From a virus, in IMG/VR virus record IMGVR_UViG_3300040959_000745, positions 21,551 through 85,550 of that record: DNA of 64,000 nt, one strand, 5' to 3'. Position numbers and translations under genes: made by a program. A model generated the notes under the pieces. The model was not told the DNA's origin and did not search any database. It saw nothing but the letters and a program-made list of their open reading frames with translations. Of the stretch, positions 1 through 7,397 are shown piece by piece (the first letter of the stretch is position 1; each line of letters starts with the position of its first letter).

Positions 1-159
1 ATTAAAGAAGAGATGTACACTCAAGTATGTGGGCTAGTATACACTACTATGTTAAATAAGGTTATAGATAATTCTAAACATACTTTTACTTTTGAGAAAG
101 GAGACTCAGATAACCTTTACATAAAAATTATAATGATAGAAATATATGCAAGAGGATAA
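1..159 (+). CDS. C-terminal end of an unidentified protein (partial)
   Basis: The reading frame is open from the first base of the window and stops at 157-159, giving the last 52 residues of a protein that starts outside. The visible part is mixed hydrophilic sequence ending in IIMIEIYARG, with no recognised motif. The next gene starts 14 bases before this stop, so the two are probably translationally coupled. Function unknown. Confidence 0.55.
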   Translation: MKEEMYTQVCGLVYTTMLNKVIDNSKHTFTFEKGDSDNLYIKIIMIEIYARG

Positions 160-454
160 TATTTTTTTTATAGAGGATGAATTTATGGACTCTGATTTCA
201 TAATCAAGTCGAGAAGGTTTCATGAGTTCCTACTAAAAAATATATCCGATAACATAGAAAGTGGATTATACGGTACTCTTGAGTTTACTTTTATATCTAG
301 TACCGATTATGTTATAGAAGGGAAGCTGCCTAAAGAAGGTTACAGTAAGAGTTTACAGACTAGTTTAGATTACTTTGTTAGTGAGGAGTTATATGAGTAT
401 GCTGCTAAATGTAAAAAGATATTAGATAAACTAAATAATTTACAAAATGATTGA
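146..454 (+). CDS. Hypothetical acidic protein with UVR-like helical tail
   Basis: 102 residues starting at ATG and overlapping the genes on both sides (14 bp upstream, 8 bp with the MazG-like gene), as in a tight operon. The C-terminal 30 residues (LDYFVSEELYEYAAKCKKIL) resemble the short helical UVR-type motif found in UvrB/UvrC-like and phage accessory proteins. The resemblance is by eye only and no enzymatic motif is visible. Function unknown. Confidence 0.6.
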   Translation: MQEDNIFFIEDEFMDSDFIIKSRRFHEFLLKNISDNIESGLYGTLEFTFISSTDYVIEGKLPKEGYSKSLQTSLDYFVSEELYEYAAKCKKILDKLNNLQND

Positions 455-755
455 AGAATTTGATACATTGATGGATCATGTAATAAGTTGGGCAGAAGCA
501 AAGGATTTAATAAAAAAAGAAAATGCCACTAAGCAAATGTTAAAGGTAGTAGAAGAAGTAGGAGAAACTGCTGGAGCATTGGCCAAAGGAAAAGAAGATG
601 CTATTAAAGATGGTATTGGAGATTCTTTTGTAACTTTAATTATATTAGCAAAACAGTTAGGATATGAACCTAATGAGTGCTTGTCTAAAGCCTGGTATGA
701 AATAAGAAACCGTACAGGTAAAACAGTTAATGGTGTATTTGTAAAAGACGAATAA
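447..755 (+). CDS. MazG-like nucleotide pyrophosphohydrolase
   Basis: 102 residues, the size of phage MazG-like proteins. The all-alpha NTP-PPase signature is visible: acidic helix VVEEVGETAGAL (residues 35-46) followed by DAIKDGIGDSFVTL (51-64), whose acidic residues bind Mg2+. Family members hydrolyse (d)NTPs or modified nucleotides to monophosphates. In phages they are thought to clean the nucleotide pool or affect host ppGpp signalling. It overlaps the preceding gene by 8 bp. A promoter lies at its 3' end and serves the following gene. Substrate is not predictable from sequence. Confidence 0.85.
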   Translation: MIEEFDTLMDHVISWAEAKDLIKKENATKQMLKVVEEVGETAGALAKGKEDAIKDGIGDSFVTLIILAKQLGYEPNECLSKAWYEIRNRTGKTVNGVFVKDE

Positions 756-769
756 ATAGTTTATATTTG
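738..769 (+). promoter_or_regulatory. Bacteroidota-type promoter (TTTG ... TATATTTG)
   Basis: TTTG at 738-741 and TATATTTG at 762-769 are separated by 20 bp, matching the -33 TTG / -7 TAnnTTTG consensus of the Bacteroidota primary sigma factor. The ATG of the likely SSB gene follows 30 bp downstream. Confidence 0.65.
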
Positions 770-799
770 TAAAAGTTTTAATCATTAAAAATAATTATT

Positions 800-1357
800 A
801 TGTCACAAATTGGATTTGGATCTAACAACGGAGTTGGGAGAAAATTAATTACATTGAACATTAAAGACTTGCCCCCTCTTTTTGAACTAAAGGAGAAGGT
901 GGACGATTCCTGGCAAACTACGGATAAGACTAACGAGATCGCTGGTTATTTGCAAAACGTACAAGTTTTAACCAAAACTAGTGATAAGTATGGAGATAAA
1001 AAGCAGGTAGTTTTAGATATGGATTTAGGAGATTTTCTTGCACGAGTTAGAGTTAACTTAAACTCTGTAGGTAAAGAGATTCTTAACAGAATGTCAAATT
1101 CTGATGACCTAAAAGGTTCTGTTTTAAAGATGAGAGTTTATGTTGATAAGAAGAACTATCCTAGTATTGTATGTTATAAGGATGATGAGATTATGCAATG
1201 GGGACTTACTACTGATCAAGTTAAATTAAATTTTGCACAAGAAGGTTTTTGGGTTTCTTTATATGAAACTAAAATTAGACCTCAATTTGATTCTACGGTA
1301 GTAACTGAAGAAGCTACTAGTGATTTAGATGACTTTATGAAAAATGTTAAACTGTGA
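800..1357 (+). CDS. Likely single-stranded DNA-binding protein
   Basis: 185 residues. The middle is beta-rich (VQVLTKTSDKYGDKKQVVLD, then VRVNL and VLKMRVYVDKK), as expected of an OB-fold. The protein ends in an acidic, hydrophobic-tipped tail (SDLDDFMKNVKL) like the partner-binding tail of SSBs and T4 gp32-type proteins. It has its own promoter and sits among nucleotide- and DNA-metabolism genes. The assignment is by architecture, not by a diagnostic motif. Another OB-fold phage protein is possible. Confidence 0.5.
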   Translation: MSQIGFGSNNGVGRKLITLNIKDLPPLFELKEKVDDSWQTTDKTNEIAGYLQNVQVLTKTSDKYGDKKQVVLDMDLGDFLARVRVNLNSVGKEILNRMSNSDDLKGSVLKMRVYVDKKNYPSIVCYKDDEIMQWGLTTDQVKLNFAQEGFWVSLYETKIRPQFDSTVVTEEATSDLDDFMKNVKL

Positions 1358-1623
1358 CAATAGGCAAAGCTTTTGAATCTCAAATTAAGAATAATTTGCC
1401 AGCAACAGAGCAAGGTATTAGGGTTTTAATTAACCCTATATACCACTCTGGTAGAAAGATAAATGCTGGCGATATTGCTTTATGGGCTAAATTAAGAGAA
1501 GAAGATGGCTCTACGACTATAGTACTTATACATCCAGATGATATAAAGATGTACTCTTTAGATAGAAAAGTTAAAAAAGTAGATCCAGACCTTCCTTGCA
1601 TTGTTCTGAAAAATAAAAAATAA
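1354..1623 (+). CDS. Hypothetical protein, GTG start
   Basis: 89 residues. The start codon is GTG at 1354, overlapping the TGA stop of the upstream gene (GTGA), which indicates translational coupling. The sequence is basic with a central beta-rich stretch (GDIALWAKLREEDGSTTIVL). No family recognised. Its coupling to the likely SSB gene suggests a role in DNA metabolism, which is inference from position only. Confidence 0.65.
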   Translation: MTIGKAFESQIKNNLPATEQGIRVLINPIYHSGRKINAGDIALWAKLREEDGSTTIVLIHPDDIKMYSLDRKVKKVDPDLPCIVLKNKK

Positions 1624-1626
1624 GTT

Positions 1627-1857
1627 ATGTTATATTCAATATACGCAAGTCTTTGCGGTAAAGTGTATCTAGAGGAGTATACGGACCACGTTAAAGCGTA
1701 CTCCAGATACTCGCAGTTATCTTATAAATTAGAAAAACTATCAAAAAATAAGTTAGAGATTAGTGATCTCTCTCACGAACTTTCTGAGAATTTAGACAAG
1801 CACTGTACGTCTTCTTTAGGTTTTGTTCACTGTGAGAAATTTGAGGGAGATTTATGA
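1627..1857 (+). CDS. Hypothetical protein
   Basis: 76 residues beginning MLYSIYASLCGKVYLEEYTD. Mostly helical and charged, with two cysteines near the ends. It starts 3 bp after the preceding stop and shares an ATGA stop/start overlap with the metallophosphoesterase gene, so it belongs to the same operon. No recognisable domain. Confidence 0.6.
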   Translation: MLYSIYASLCGKVYLEEYTDHVKAYSRYSQLSYKLEKLSKNKLEISDLSHELSENLDKHCTSSLGFVHCEKFEGDL

Positions 1858-2570
1858 AAACAGTAGTTCTTGGAGATATACACGGTTTAGGTGTATGGGA
1901 GTTAATAGTAGCTAAAGAATCTCCTGATAGAGTTATTTTCTTAGGGGACTATTTCGACTCTACAGAAGTAAGTACTTCTCAGCAAATAAATAACTACAAT
2001 AAAATAGTAGAGTTTAAAAAAAGTGGCGGAGCAGACATAATAATGCTAGTAGGAAATCACGACTTTCATTATCTTCCTTACATAGACACAGACGATATAA
2101 GTGGTTTTCAGAGTCACAGTGAAGATGTGTTAAAGGAACTTGTAGGAAGTACTTTAAACAATCTTACAATGTGCTATAAACAAGGTAACTACTTATTCAC
2201 ACATGCAGGAGTTTCAGATAATTTCTTACTAAAAGCACAAATAAATTATAGTAGAGACACAATAGATTCTTCTATTAATACTTTATTTTTGAGTAATCCT
2301 CATATATTTGATTTTGATGAAGATTGTGAAGATGCTTCTGGAGATAATAAGGAGCAGTCCTGTATATGGATACGTCCTAGAAGTCTTATGAATAATTCTC
2401 ATACTATAAAAAAAGACTATATTCAAATTGTAGGGCATACTACACAAAAGAGAGTAGATGTAAAAGGAGTAGCTACAGATGGGAGGTTCTATTTTTTAGA
2501 TACTTTAAGAACTTCTGGACAGTACGGTATTATTGAGTTTAACAATATTACTTTTAACTCGTATAAATAA
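1854..2570 (+). CDS. Calcineurin-like metallophosphoesterase
   Basis: 238 residues with the full set of metal-binding blocks: GDIHG (D8, H10), GDYFD (D32), GNHDFH (N68, H69), FTHAG and VGHT. These define the two-metal phosphoesterase fold of PP1/PP2A-type and ApaH-type enzymes, which hydrolyse phosphomonoesters, diadenosine polyphosphates or RNA caps. It overlaps the upstream gene by ATGA. A clear paralogue lies at 15404-16147. Substrate cannot be assigned. Protein dephosphorylation and nucleotide cleavage are both plausible. Confidence 0.88.
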   Translation: MKTVVLGDIHGLGVWELIVAKESPDRVIFLGDYFDSTEVSTSQQINNYNKIVEFKKSGGADIIMLVGNHDFHYLPYIDTDDISGFQSHSEDVLKELVGSTLNNLTMCYKQGNYLFTHAGVSDNFLLKAQINYSRDTIDSSINTLFLSNPHIFDFDEDCEDASGDNKEQSCIWIRPRSLMNNSHTIKKDYIQIVGHTTQKRVDVKGVATDGRFYFLDTLRTSGQYGIIEFNNITFNSYK

Positions 2571-2576
2571 TAGGTT

Positions 2577-3863
2577 ATGAACTACTATAAGATAAAAAGA
2601 AAACAAGTAAAGCGTGATGCTGAAGAATCTTATTACTACGGCACTTCTATAGTATATAGGATGTATCCTAATAAGAAGCAGGAGGAGTGGTTAACTGAGA
2701 TAGGCAACAAATGTCGGGGAGCTTATAACAAACTGGTAGAAGAGTTCTGCCAAAATCCAGATAAACCCAGGAACTTACCTGGAACTTCTTTAAAGGAGAT
2801 TAATAGGCTTAGACATTATTTAAAAGAGTTTGACTGGTTAGATGATGTTCCTTCTATATTTTTGTATAATGTTTGTAATAATTTTATTAAAGGAGTTGAT
2901 AACTTTTATACTCAAATTAAAAAGAATAAAAAGATATTAGAGAAAGATCCTTATGCTACAGTTAGAAAAACAAGTCCCCCTAAAAAGAAAAAGTCTTATA
3001 GAGACCTGCATTTTGGGTCTAATAACTCAACTATAGAAAGAAGCACTGCTATTGACTATGACAACAATAGATATTATTGTTTTACGAAAACATTAAAAAG
3101 ATTAGGTATTAGTGATTCTTTTAAGATAAAATGTCACAAGAAGTTTTATAATAGCAAAATAAAAAGAGTTTCTTTTATGAGGGACAGTTCTATGTGTTGG
3201 TATGTGTCTTTTGGTTTGGAGCTTCCGCAAATAGATAGGTATGATAAAATTTATGTACCTAAAGATAATAGTTTAGGTATAGACTTGGGTGTAAAAACCG
3301 CAGCTACTACTTCTGATGGGGTAAAATTTCACCCTCCAGTAGAGCAGATAAAAAAGTTGGAGAAGAAGATAGATGTTTTAAATAAAGTTATTAGCAGGAA
3401 ACAAAGATTAGATAAAAAGAATTACTGGAAGAGTAATAACTATAGTAGGGTGTTGGAGAAGAAGTACAGAATACAGAAAAAGATAAATAACATAAGAGCT
3501 AATTATAACGAGTATGTATCTCATGTTCTTACCAAAGGAGAGTATAATAAGATTCAGATGGAAGATCTTAAGTTAAATTTTATGGTAGAAAAAAGGAAGA
3601 AGAAGTTTGGTATGAGTAGATCGGCAACTCGTTTAGGTTTGGGAAGTTTAACTAATAAGATAAAATCTAAATCTCAGGTAAGAGGTATAGAGTTTAATAA
3701 AATAAATCCTGCAAACACAACTAAGTATTGTAGTAATTGTGGACATATAGAGAACAGTTTAACTCTTAATACAAGAGAGTGGACGTGTCCTAGATGTGGT
3801 GTTGACCACGATAGAGATATAAATGCTGCAAAAAATATTCAAAAAAGTTTGGATATTAGATAA
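2577..3863 (+). CDS. Miniature type V CRISPR effector, Cas12f/TnpB-like RuvC nuclease
   Basis: 428 residues, the size of TnpB and of the smallest Cas12f proteins. The C-terminal half carries a split RuvC site: GIDLGVK (D236), QMEDLKLNF (E329) and DHDRDINAAKNI (D414). A four-cysteine zinc ribbon lies before the last block (CSNCG at 385-389, CPRCG at 404-408). The N-terminal half is the basic, helical RNA/DNA-binding region typical of OrfB_IS605 proteins. All catalytic residues are intact. No TnpA transposase lies beside it. A structured RNA with an anti-repeat and a CRISPR array follow on the same strand, so I infer an RNA-guided CRISPR nuclease rather than an insertion-sequence TnpB. No cas1, cas2 or cas4 is present. 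Subtype (V-F or V-U) needs a phylogeny. Confidence 0.85.
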   Translation: MNYYKIKRKQVKRDAEESYYYGTSIVYRMYPNKKQEEWLTEIGNKCRGAYNKLVEEFCQNPDKPRNLPGTSLKEINRLRHYLKEFDWLDDVPSIFLYNVCNNFIKGVDNFYTQIKKNKKILEKDPYATVRKTSPPKKKKSYRDLHFGSNNSTIERSTAIDYDNNRYYCFTKTLKRLGISDSFKIKCHKKFYNSKIKRVSFMRDSSMCWYVSFGLELPQIDRYDKIYVPKDNSLGIDLGVKTAATTSDGVKFHPPVEQIKKLEKKIDVLNKVISRKQRLDKKNYWKSNNYSRVLEKKYRIQKKINNIRANYNEYVSHVLTKGEYNKIQMEDLKLNFMVEKRKKKFGMSRSATRLGLGSLTNKIKSKSQVRGIEFNKINPANTTKYCSNCGHIENSLTLNTREWTCPRCGVDHDRDINAAKNIQKSLDIR

Positions 3864-3904
3864 AAGGTTTGTAGATTTACGATCTAAGTAAGTTCATTGA
3901 AATA

Positions 3905-4100
3905 ATCGCCCGTGTGTAGCGGGTTTAAAGGCTTGCAGATATAGCGTCAACCCCTTCTTTGCTACGCAAGTGGTAAAGTCGCTCAAAATCTTTCTTTAAA
4001 ATGAAAGCGAGAGGCCGAGAGGACGCTAGGCGGCTAATGTCGAAAGACATAACGTGTGAGAACACACGAAATATCTTTTAAATTGTAGCCTTTGTATAGT
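3905..4100 (+). ncRNA. Candidate tracrRNA (omegaRNA-like scaffold) with anti-repeat
   Basis: This gene-free stretch between the nuclease and the array is rich in hairpins. CCCG/CGGG pairs 3909-3912 with 3920-3923. A long-range 7-bp pair joins TAGCGTC 3942-3948 with GACGCTA 4022-4028. ATGTC-GAAA-GACAT spans 4037-4050, and CGTGTG-AGAA-CACACG spans 4053-4068. Right after the last hairpin, 4069-4088 is an anti-repeat to the 3' half of the CRISPR repeat: of 20 positions, 17 are Watson-Crick, 2 are G-U and 1 is mismatched. Scaffold hairpins followed by a 3' anti-repeat is the layout of Cas12f tracrRNA. A position just 3' of the nuclease gene is also that of TnpB omegaRNA. Ends are approximate. Confidence 0.75.
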
Positions 4101-4103
4101 TAG

Positions 4104-4774
4104 GGTGTATACCACCACAATTTGAAAGGTGTTTACAACTAATGTTAGACAAAAAAATAAGTATAGCTTGGTATATAGCACCACAGTTTGAAAGGTATTT
4201 ACAACGGAAACTTAGGTTACCTACTATCTGCTGAAGGTGTATACCACCACAGTTTGAAAGGTATTTACAACGAAAACTTAGGTTACCTACTATCTGCTGA
4301 AGGTGTATACCACCACATTTTGAAAGGTATTTACAACCAAATGAAGAACGATGCACAATAAGATGTAGGTGTATAGCACCACAATTTGAAAGGTGTTTAC
4401 AACAGATCTAAAAGAAGAAGCAGAAAAACTTTCAGTGTATACCACCACAATTTGAAAGGTATTTACAACTAGTACCTATAGTATCAAAGTTAAATCAGAG
4501 GTGTATACCACCACAGTTTGAAAGGTATTTACAACTTATGTTATGAAGGTAGTACTCCTTATATTGGTGTATACCACCACAATTTGAAAGGTATTTACAA
4601 ACGGTGTCTCTTTAGCATCATAATTTTAAAACTGTTTACAACATAGCGACATCAATGTCGTTACCATAGATGGCTGTATACCACCACAATTTTAAAACTG
4701 TTTACAACATAGCGACATCAATGTCGTTACCATAGATGGCTGTATACCACCACAATTTTAAAACTGTTTACAAC
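4104..4774 (+). CRISPR. CRISPR array: 10 full repeats plus one truncated, about 30-nt spacers
   Basis: Eight type-A repeats of 35-36 nt begin at 4105, 4171, 4237, 4303, 4369, 4435, 4501 and 4567, exactly 66 bp apart. They begin with the small hairpin GGTG-TATAC-CACC and end in GTATTTACAAC or GTGTTTACAAC. Two full type-B repeats (4673-4708, 4739-4774) and a 5'-truncated one (4622-4642) share the ends but differ in the middle (TTTTAAAACTG). Spacers are 30 nt, except the one at 4602-4621, which is shortened. The last base of the 4567 repeat is A instead of C. The 3' ACAAC end and the adjacent anti-repeat set the crRNA direction as plus, with the repeat 5' of the spacer. No spacer matched elsewhere in the window by eye. 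Confidence 0.93.
4643..4774 (+). repeat. Perfect 66-bp tandem duplication of spacer plus type-B repeat
   Basis: 4643-4708 and 4709-4774 are identical. The duplicated spacer contains the inverted repeat CGACAT-CA-ATGTCG. It marks growth of the array by recombination rather than by spacer acquisition. Confidence 0.9.
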
Positions 4775-4791
4775 ATTAAAAAATCAAAGTT

Positions 4792-5187
4792 ATGAAAAGA
4801 ATTAGTTTAGTTTTAGTATTACTGTTATCAGCATATCTTGGGTATTCACAAAAAGGCCAGGATATTGTCTCTTTAGAAGAGATCTTAGAAACTATAAACA
4901 CTGGCTTGGAAGATCAAGCCTTTGAAAAATTACGGCAAGAAGCACACTCCAAAGAAGATAACGTTATCTTTAATGTAAAGTATCTATATCCTAATGTATG
5001 TTACAGACAACTAATAACTAAAGCAACAGGACAGAAGCTTTATATACAGGTAGCTTGTGATGCTATACACGCTAAGAATGGTCTTACTTTTAAAGAAGAA
5101 GAGGCGTATGAAAGATACCAGTTTCTTATAAAGAACAAACGTAAATTTGATAGATTAGATAGAAGAATAGAAAGAATGCACAATTAA
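4792..5187 (+). CDS. Secreted hypothetical protein
   Basis: 131 residues with a classic N-terminal signal peptide (MKRISLVLVLLLSAYLGYSQ, cleavage likely after GYS or SQ). The mature part is helical, charged and has two cysteines. The final 25 residues are strongly basic (RKFDRLDRRIERMHN). It starts 17 bp after the last CRISPR repeat and is followed by a strong terminator. It probably acts in the periplasm. No family recognised and no evidence of a link to CRISPR function. Confidence 0.65.
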   Translation: MKRISLVLVLLLSAYLGYSQKGQDIVSLEEILETINTGLEDQAFEKLRQEAHSKEDNVIFNVKYLYPNVCYRQLITKATGQKLYIQVACDAIHAKNGLTFKEEEAYERYQFLIKNKRKFDRLDRRIERMHN

Positions 5188-5205
5188 CACTATGAAAAAC
5201 TTTTT

Positions 5206-5233
5206 GGAGAGGTAACTACTGCCTCTCCTTTTT
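5206..5233 (+). terminator. Intrinsic terminator
   Basis: GGAGAGG (5206-5212) pairs with CCTCTCC (5222-5228) and is followed by five T. It closes the transcription unit that includes the CRISPR locus and the secreted protein gene. Confidence 0.8.
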
Positions 5234-5244
5234 AAATTTTAACT

Positions 5245-5382
5245 ATGAAGATACAAACATTCACAAATGCAAATACCTTTTATCTTATTCCAACCTTCTA
5301 TATTAAGGAGGATTGTGATTATTCTTTAAACTTTACCTGGCTTCATTTTGGAGTATGTGTAGAAATAATAAAATGTAAATGA
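5245..5382 (+). CDS. Small hypothetical protein
   Basis: 45 residues starting MKIQTFTNANTFYLIPTFYI and rich in aromatic residues. The ATG follows the terminator by 11 bp in an A-rich context. The stop overlaps the next start (ATGA at 5379-5382), which supports real translation. Function unknown. Confidence 0.5.
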   Translation: MKIQTFTNANTFYLIPTFYIKEDCDYSLNFTWLHFGVCVEIIKCK

Positions 5383-5615
5383 CACCAAAAGAAAAAGCAG
5401 AAGACCTTGTTAACCAATTCAGAATGATATTAATGGCTGAAGATACTGACTGTGGTAATGAAATACTTTGCACTTCGATAGCAATTAAGAATGCGTTAAT
5501 ATGTGCAGATGAAGTCTTGATGCGAGTGCCTCATAAAGACGTAGCTAATTGGATTGCAGATGATTTGGCTGTTAAATATTGGATTGATGTAAAAATGGAA
5601 TTAAGACAAATGTAA
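5379..5615 (+). CDS. Hypothetical phage protein
   Basis: 78 residues beginning MTPKEKAEDLVNQF, a helical acidic protein of a kind common in Bacteroidota phages and prophages. Coupled by ATGA to the preceding small gene. A start-less relative sits directly downstream (5622-5828) and shares the opening EKA(K/E)-L and the ending YW-VK-E pattern. Function unknown. Confidence 0.6.
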   Translation: MTPKEKAEDLVNQFRMILMAEDTDCGNEILCTSIAIKNALICADEVLMRVPHKDVANWIADDLAVKYWIDVKMELRQM

Positions 5616-5621
5616 TTATAA

Positions 5622-5828
5622 GAAAAAGCAAAAGAATTAATTGTAAGTATTAGTCACGATTCGTTTGTAGGAGCATCTTTGAACGCTTCACAAGTTAAGC
5701 ACATTGTATTTATACATTTAAATAATATGATTGCTGAACTACAGAGTGTTGAGAATATTTATGAACTTGATATGAAGGGTACTATATCTTATTGGATGAG
5801 AGTTAAGGGAGAAGTAATAAAACTATAA
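5622..5828 (+). pseudogene. Start-less paralogue of the preceding hypothetical gene
   Basis: An open frame of 68 codons begins right after an in-frame TAA (5619-5621) and reads EKAKELIVSISHDSF... to YWMRVKGEVIKL. It resembles the 78-residue protein upstream at both ends, with no ATG in the first third. It is most simply a duplicated copy that lost its start, or the tail of a fusion that acquired stops at 5613-5621. A rare non-ATG start cannot be excluded. Confidence 0.5.
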
Positions 5829-5844
5829 CCTAAATTACAAATAT

Positions 5845-6090
5845 ATGCTAGAATCTATACTTGAAAATTACTATGAAGAAGAGTTCTTAAAAGCTGATGG
5901 ATTTGATGATGCTATTATAGGAGTAGAAGAAAACTCTATGAGACTTATCTATTCAGTTAAAAAGTGTTTAGAGATCTTACAGACTGATATGGATGAGATA
6001 GATGCTATGGAGTACTTTACTTATAATGTAAGTGGAGCTTATATGGGAGAAAAGACTCCTATCTGGTGTTGTGATTTATTTGAAGATTAA
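5845..6090 (+). CDS. Hypothetical acidic protein
   Basis: 81 residues, strongly acidic (MLESILENYYEEEFLKADGF), with two terminal cysteines in TPIWCCDLFED. The start lies 16 bp after the pseudogene stop. No domain recognised. Such small acidic proteins are common among phage host-takeover genes, but no function can be assigned. Confidence 0.55.
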   Translation: MLESILENYYEEEFLKADGFDDAIIGVEENSMRLIYSVKKCLEILQTDMDEIDAMEYFTYNVSGAYMGEKTPIWCCDLFED

Positions 6091-6099
6091 CTATAGACT

Positions 6100-6408
6100 A
6101 TGAAAAAATTAATAAAAGAGGTACTTAGTAGTTTTGACTTTGAAAAAGTACATAAGACTATGACATTTTTAAATTGGACTTGGTATTTTAAAGAAGTACC
6201 AAATTTACTTAAGTTGAAAAGTACAGCACAAGAATTGTTAGAAGAGGCTTGTGGTAGGTGTTTAGAAAGTAAAAAAACAAGTCGTGACATACCTTATATT
6301 ATTATGACAGGTGGGTTTAGAGTAGAGGCATACCCTAACAAAAAGAGAACAAAGATTAAAAAGTTAAAATTAGACTTTATATTAACTACATCTTTTGATT
6401 ATAGATGA
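6100..6408 (+). CDS. Hypothetical basic protein
   Basis: 102 residues and lysine-rich, with the last third (KKRTKIKKLKLDF) very basic. It starts 9 bp after the preceding stop. No motif recognised. Possibly nucleic-acid binding on charge alone. Confidence 0.55.
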   Translation: MKKLIKEVLSSFDFEKVHKTMTFLNWTWYFKEVPNLLKLKSTAQELLEEACGRCLESKKTSRDIPYIIMTGGFRVEAYPNKKRTKIKKLKLDFILTTSFDYR

Positions 6409-6455
6409 TGAATATTTAATAAAATTTCGACATAACTTATATTAAGCAAAAAATT

Positions 6456-6707
6456 ATGAGTAAAGACAAAAACATTGTGTTGGCATTTAATATTATCAAT
6501 GCAGTTAGGGATAATAATTGGGAGGAAATGTTGAAATTATTTCCAGAGGGTGTAGAGCATAGAACGTATAAATACGATAGCATAGAATGTTTTACAGATT
6601 GGGAACATTACCAAGATTATGCAAGATATGTAGCACCTGCACGAGATATAATGAAAGAAAAATGTCTGGACAAAGCACTTGAGTGTCTTAATGTGTATGA
6701 TAAGTAA
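6456..6707 (+). CDS. Hypothetical protein
   Basis: 83 residues with an A-rich upstream context (AAAAAATT before ATG). Helical and rich in aromatic and charged residues (DWEHYQDYARYVAPARDIMK). It precedes thyX by 18 bp and may be co-transcribed with it. No family recognised. Confidence 0.55.
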   Translation: MSKDKNIVLAFNIINAVRDNNWEEMLKLFPEGVEHRTYKYDSIECFTDWEHYQDYARYVAPARDIMKEKCLDKALECLNVYDK

Positions 6708-6725
6708 TTCAAAAAATCTATACAA

Positions 6726-7343
6726 ATGAATACAGTAGAGTTGATTGGGTATTATGGTAGTGATTTAACCCACGCACAAAGTGCCTGGACCAGTACAAGT
6801 AGAGATTTGAGTGATGAGAAGTTATCGAGAGTTCCTGCCCTTCTTAAAATGTTGGCAGAAAATGGACATCATACTCCGTTTGAAAAAAGTACACTACACT
6901 TTTTAGTTACTGTCGACCAGGCATCTCATATCCATTTATTAAAACATCGTATAGGTGTGAGCATCAATGGGGAGAGTGCAAGGTATAAAGAACTTAAAGA
7001 AGATAAAACATATATACCTCAAGACTTTCCAAAAGAATGGCAAGGTAAGTTAGAGGTGTTTTCTCAAGCATCAAACAACTTATACCATAAGTGCCTGGAA
7101 GAACTTACGCCAATACTTGGTAGGAAAAGAGCAAAGGAATCAGCAAGATTTTTTAAGACATTTAATAGTCAGATTACTATGGATGTTTCTTTTAATTGGA
7201 GAAGTTTTTACCACTTCTTATCTTTAAGAAATAAACCTGATGCTCAAAAAGAAATACAAGAGATTGCACAGCAGATGTTAGATTTGGTTCTTGATATAGA
7301 AGGCAATCCATTTAAAAATACGATTATAGCTTTTGGGTTATAA
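6726..7343 (+). CDS. thyX: Flavin-dependent thymidylate synthase ThyX
   Basis: 205 residues. ThyX makes dTMP from dUMP using FAD, NADPH and methylene-tetrahydrofolate. The ThyX signature (RHR-x7-S-x2-R) appears as KHRIGVSINGESARY at residues 73-87, with the first Arg replaced by Lys but H74, R75, S84 and R86 kept. HHTPFE (48-53), needed for flavin and substrate binding, is also present, as is the LRNKPDAQKEIQEIA helix near the C terminus. The length matches short phage ThyX proteins. It supplies thymidylate for phage DNA synthesis independent of the host. Confidence 0.92.
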   Translation: MNTVELIGYYGSDLTHAQSAWTSTSRDLSDEKLSRVPALLKMLAENGHHTPFEKSTLHFLVTVDQASHIHLLKHRIGVSINGESARYKELKEDKTYIPQDFPKEWQGKLEVFSQASNNLYHKCLEELTPILGRKRAKESARFFKTFNSQITMDVSFNWRSFYHFLSLRNKPDAQKEIQEIAQQMLDLVLDIEGNPFKNTIIAFGL

Positions 7344-7397
7344 CCCTAAACTTATACTTAGACTTAAAAGTTTTTAGGGGTATAACCATAAAAATAC

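Noticed and set aside
2577-3863. Annotating the nuclease as TnpB of an IS605-type transposon
   Set aside because: No TnpA, no recognisable transposon ends and a CRISPR array with matching anti-repeat directly downstream; the CRISPR effector reading explains more.
4078-4356. A 92-codon minus-strand frame reading repeated CKYLSNCGGIHLQQ through the CRISPR array
   Set aside because: The periodic protein follows directly from the 66-bp repeat-spacer period, has no start context and antisense overlaps the anti-repeat and array.
4709-4738. Self-targeting by the duplicated spacer, from a partial match of CCATAGATGG near 34541
   Set aside because: Only about ten bases agree and they are partly palindromic, which is expected by chance in 64 kb.
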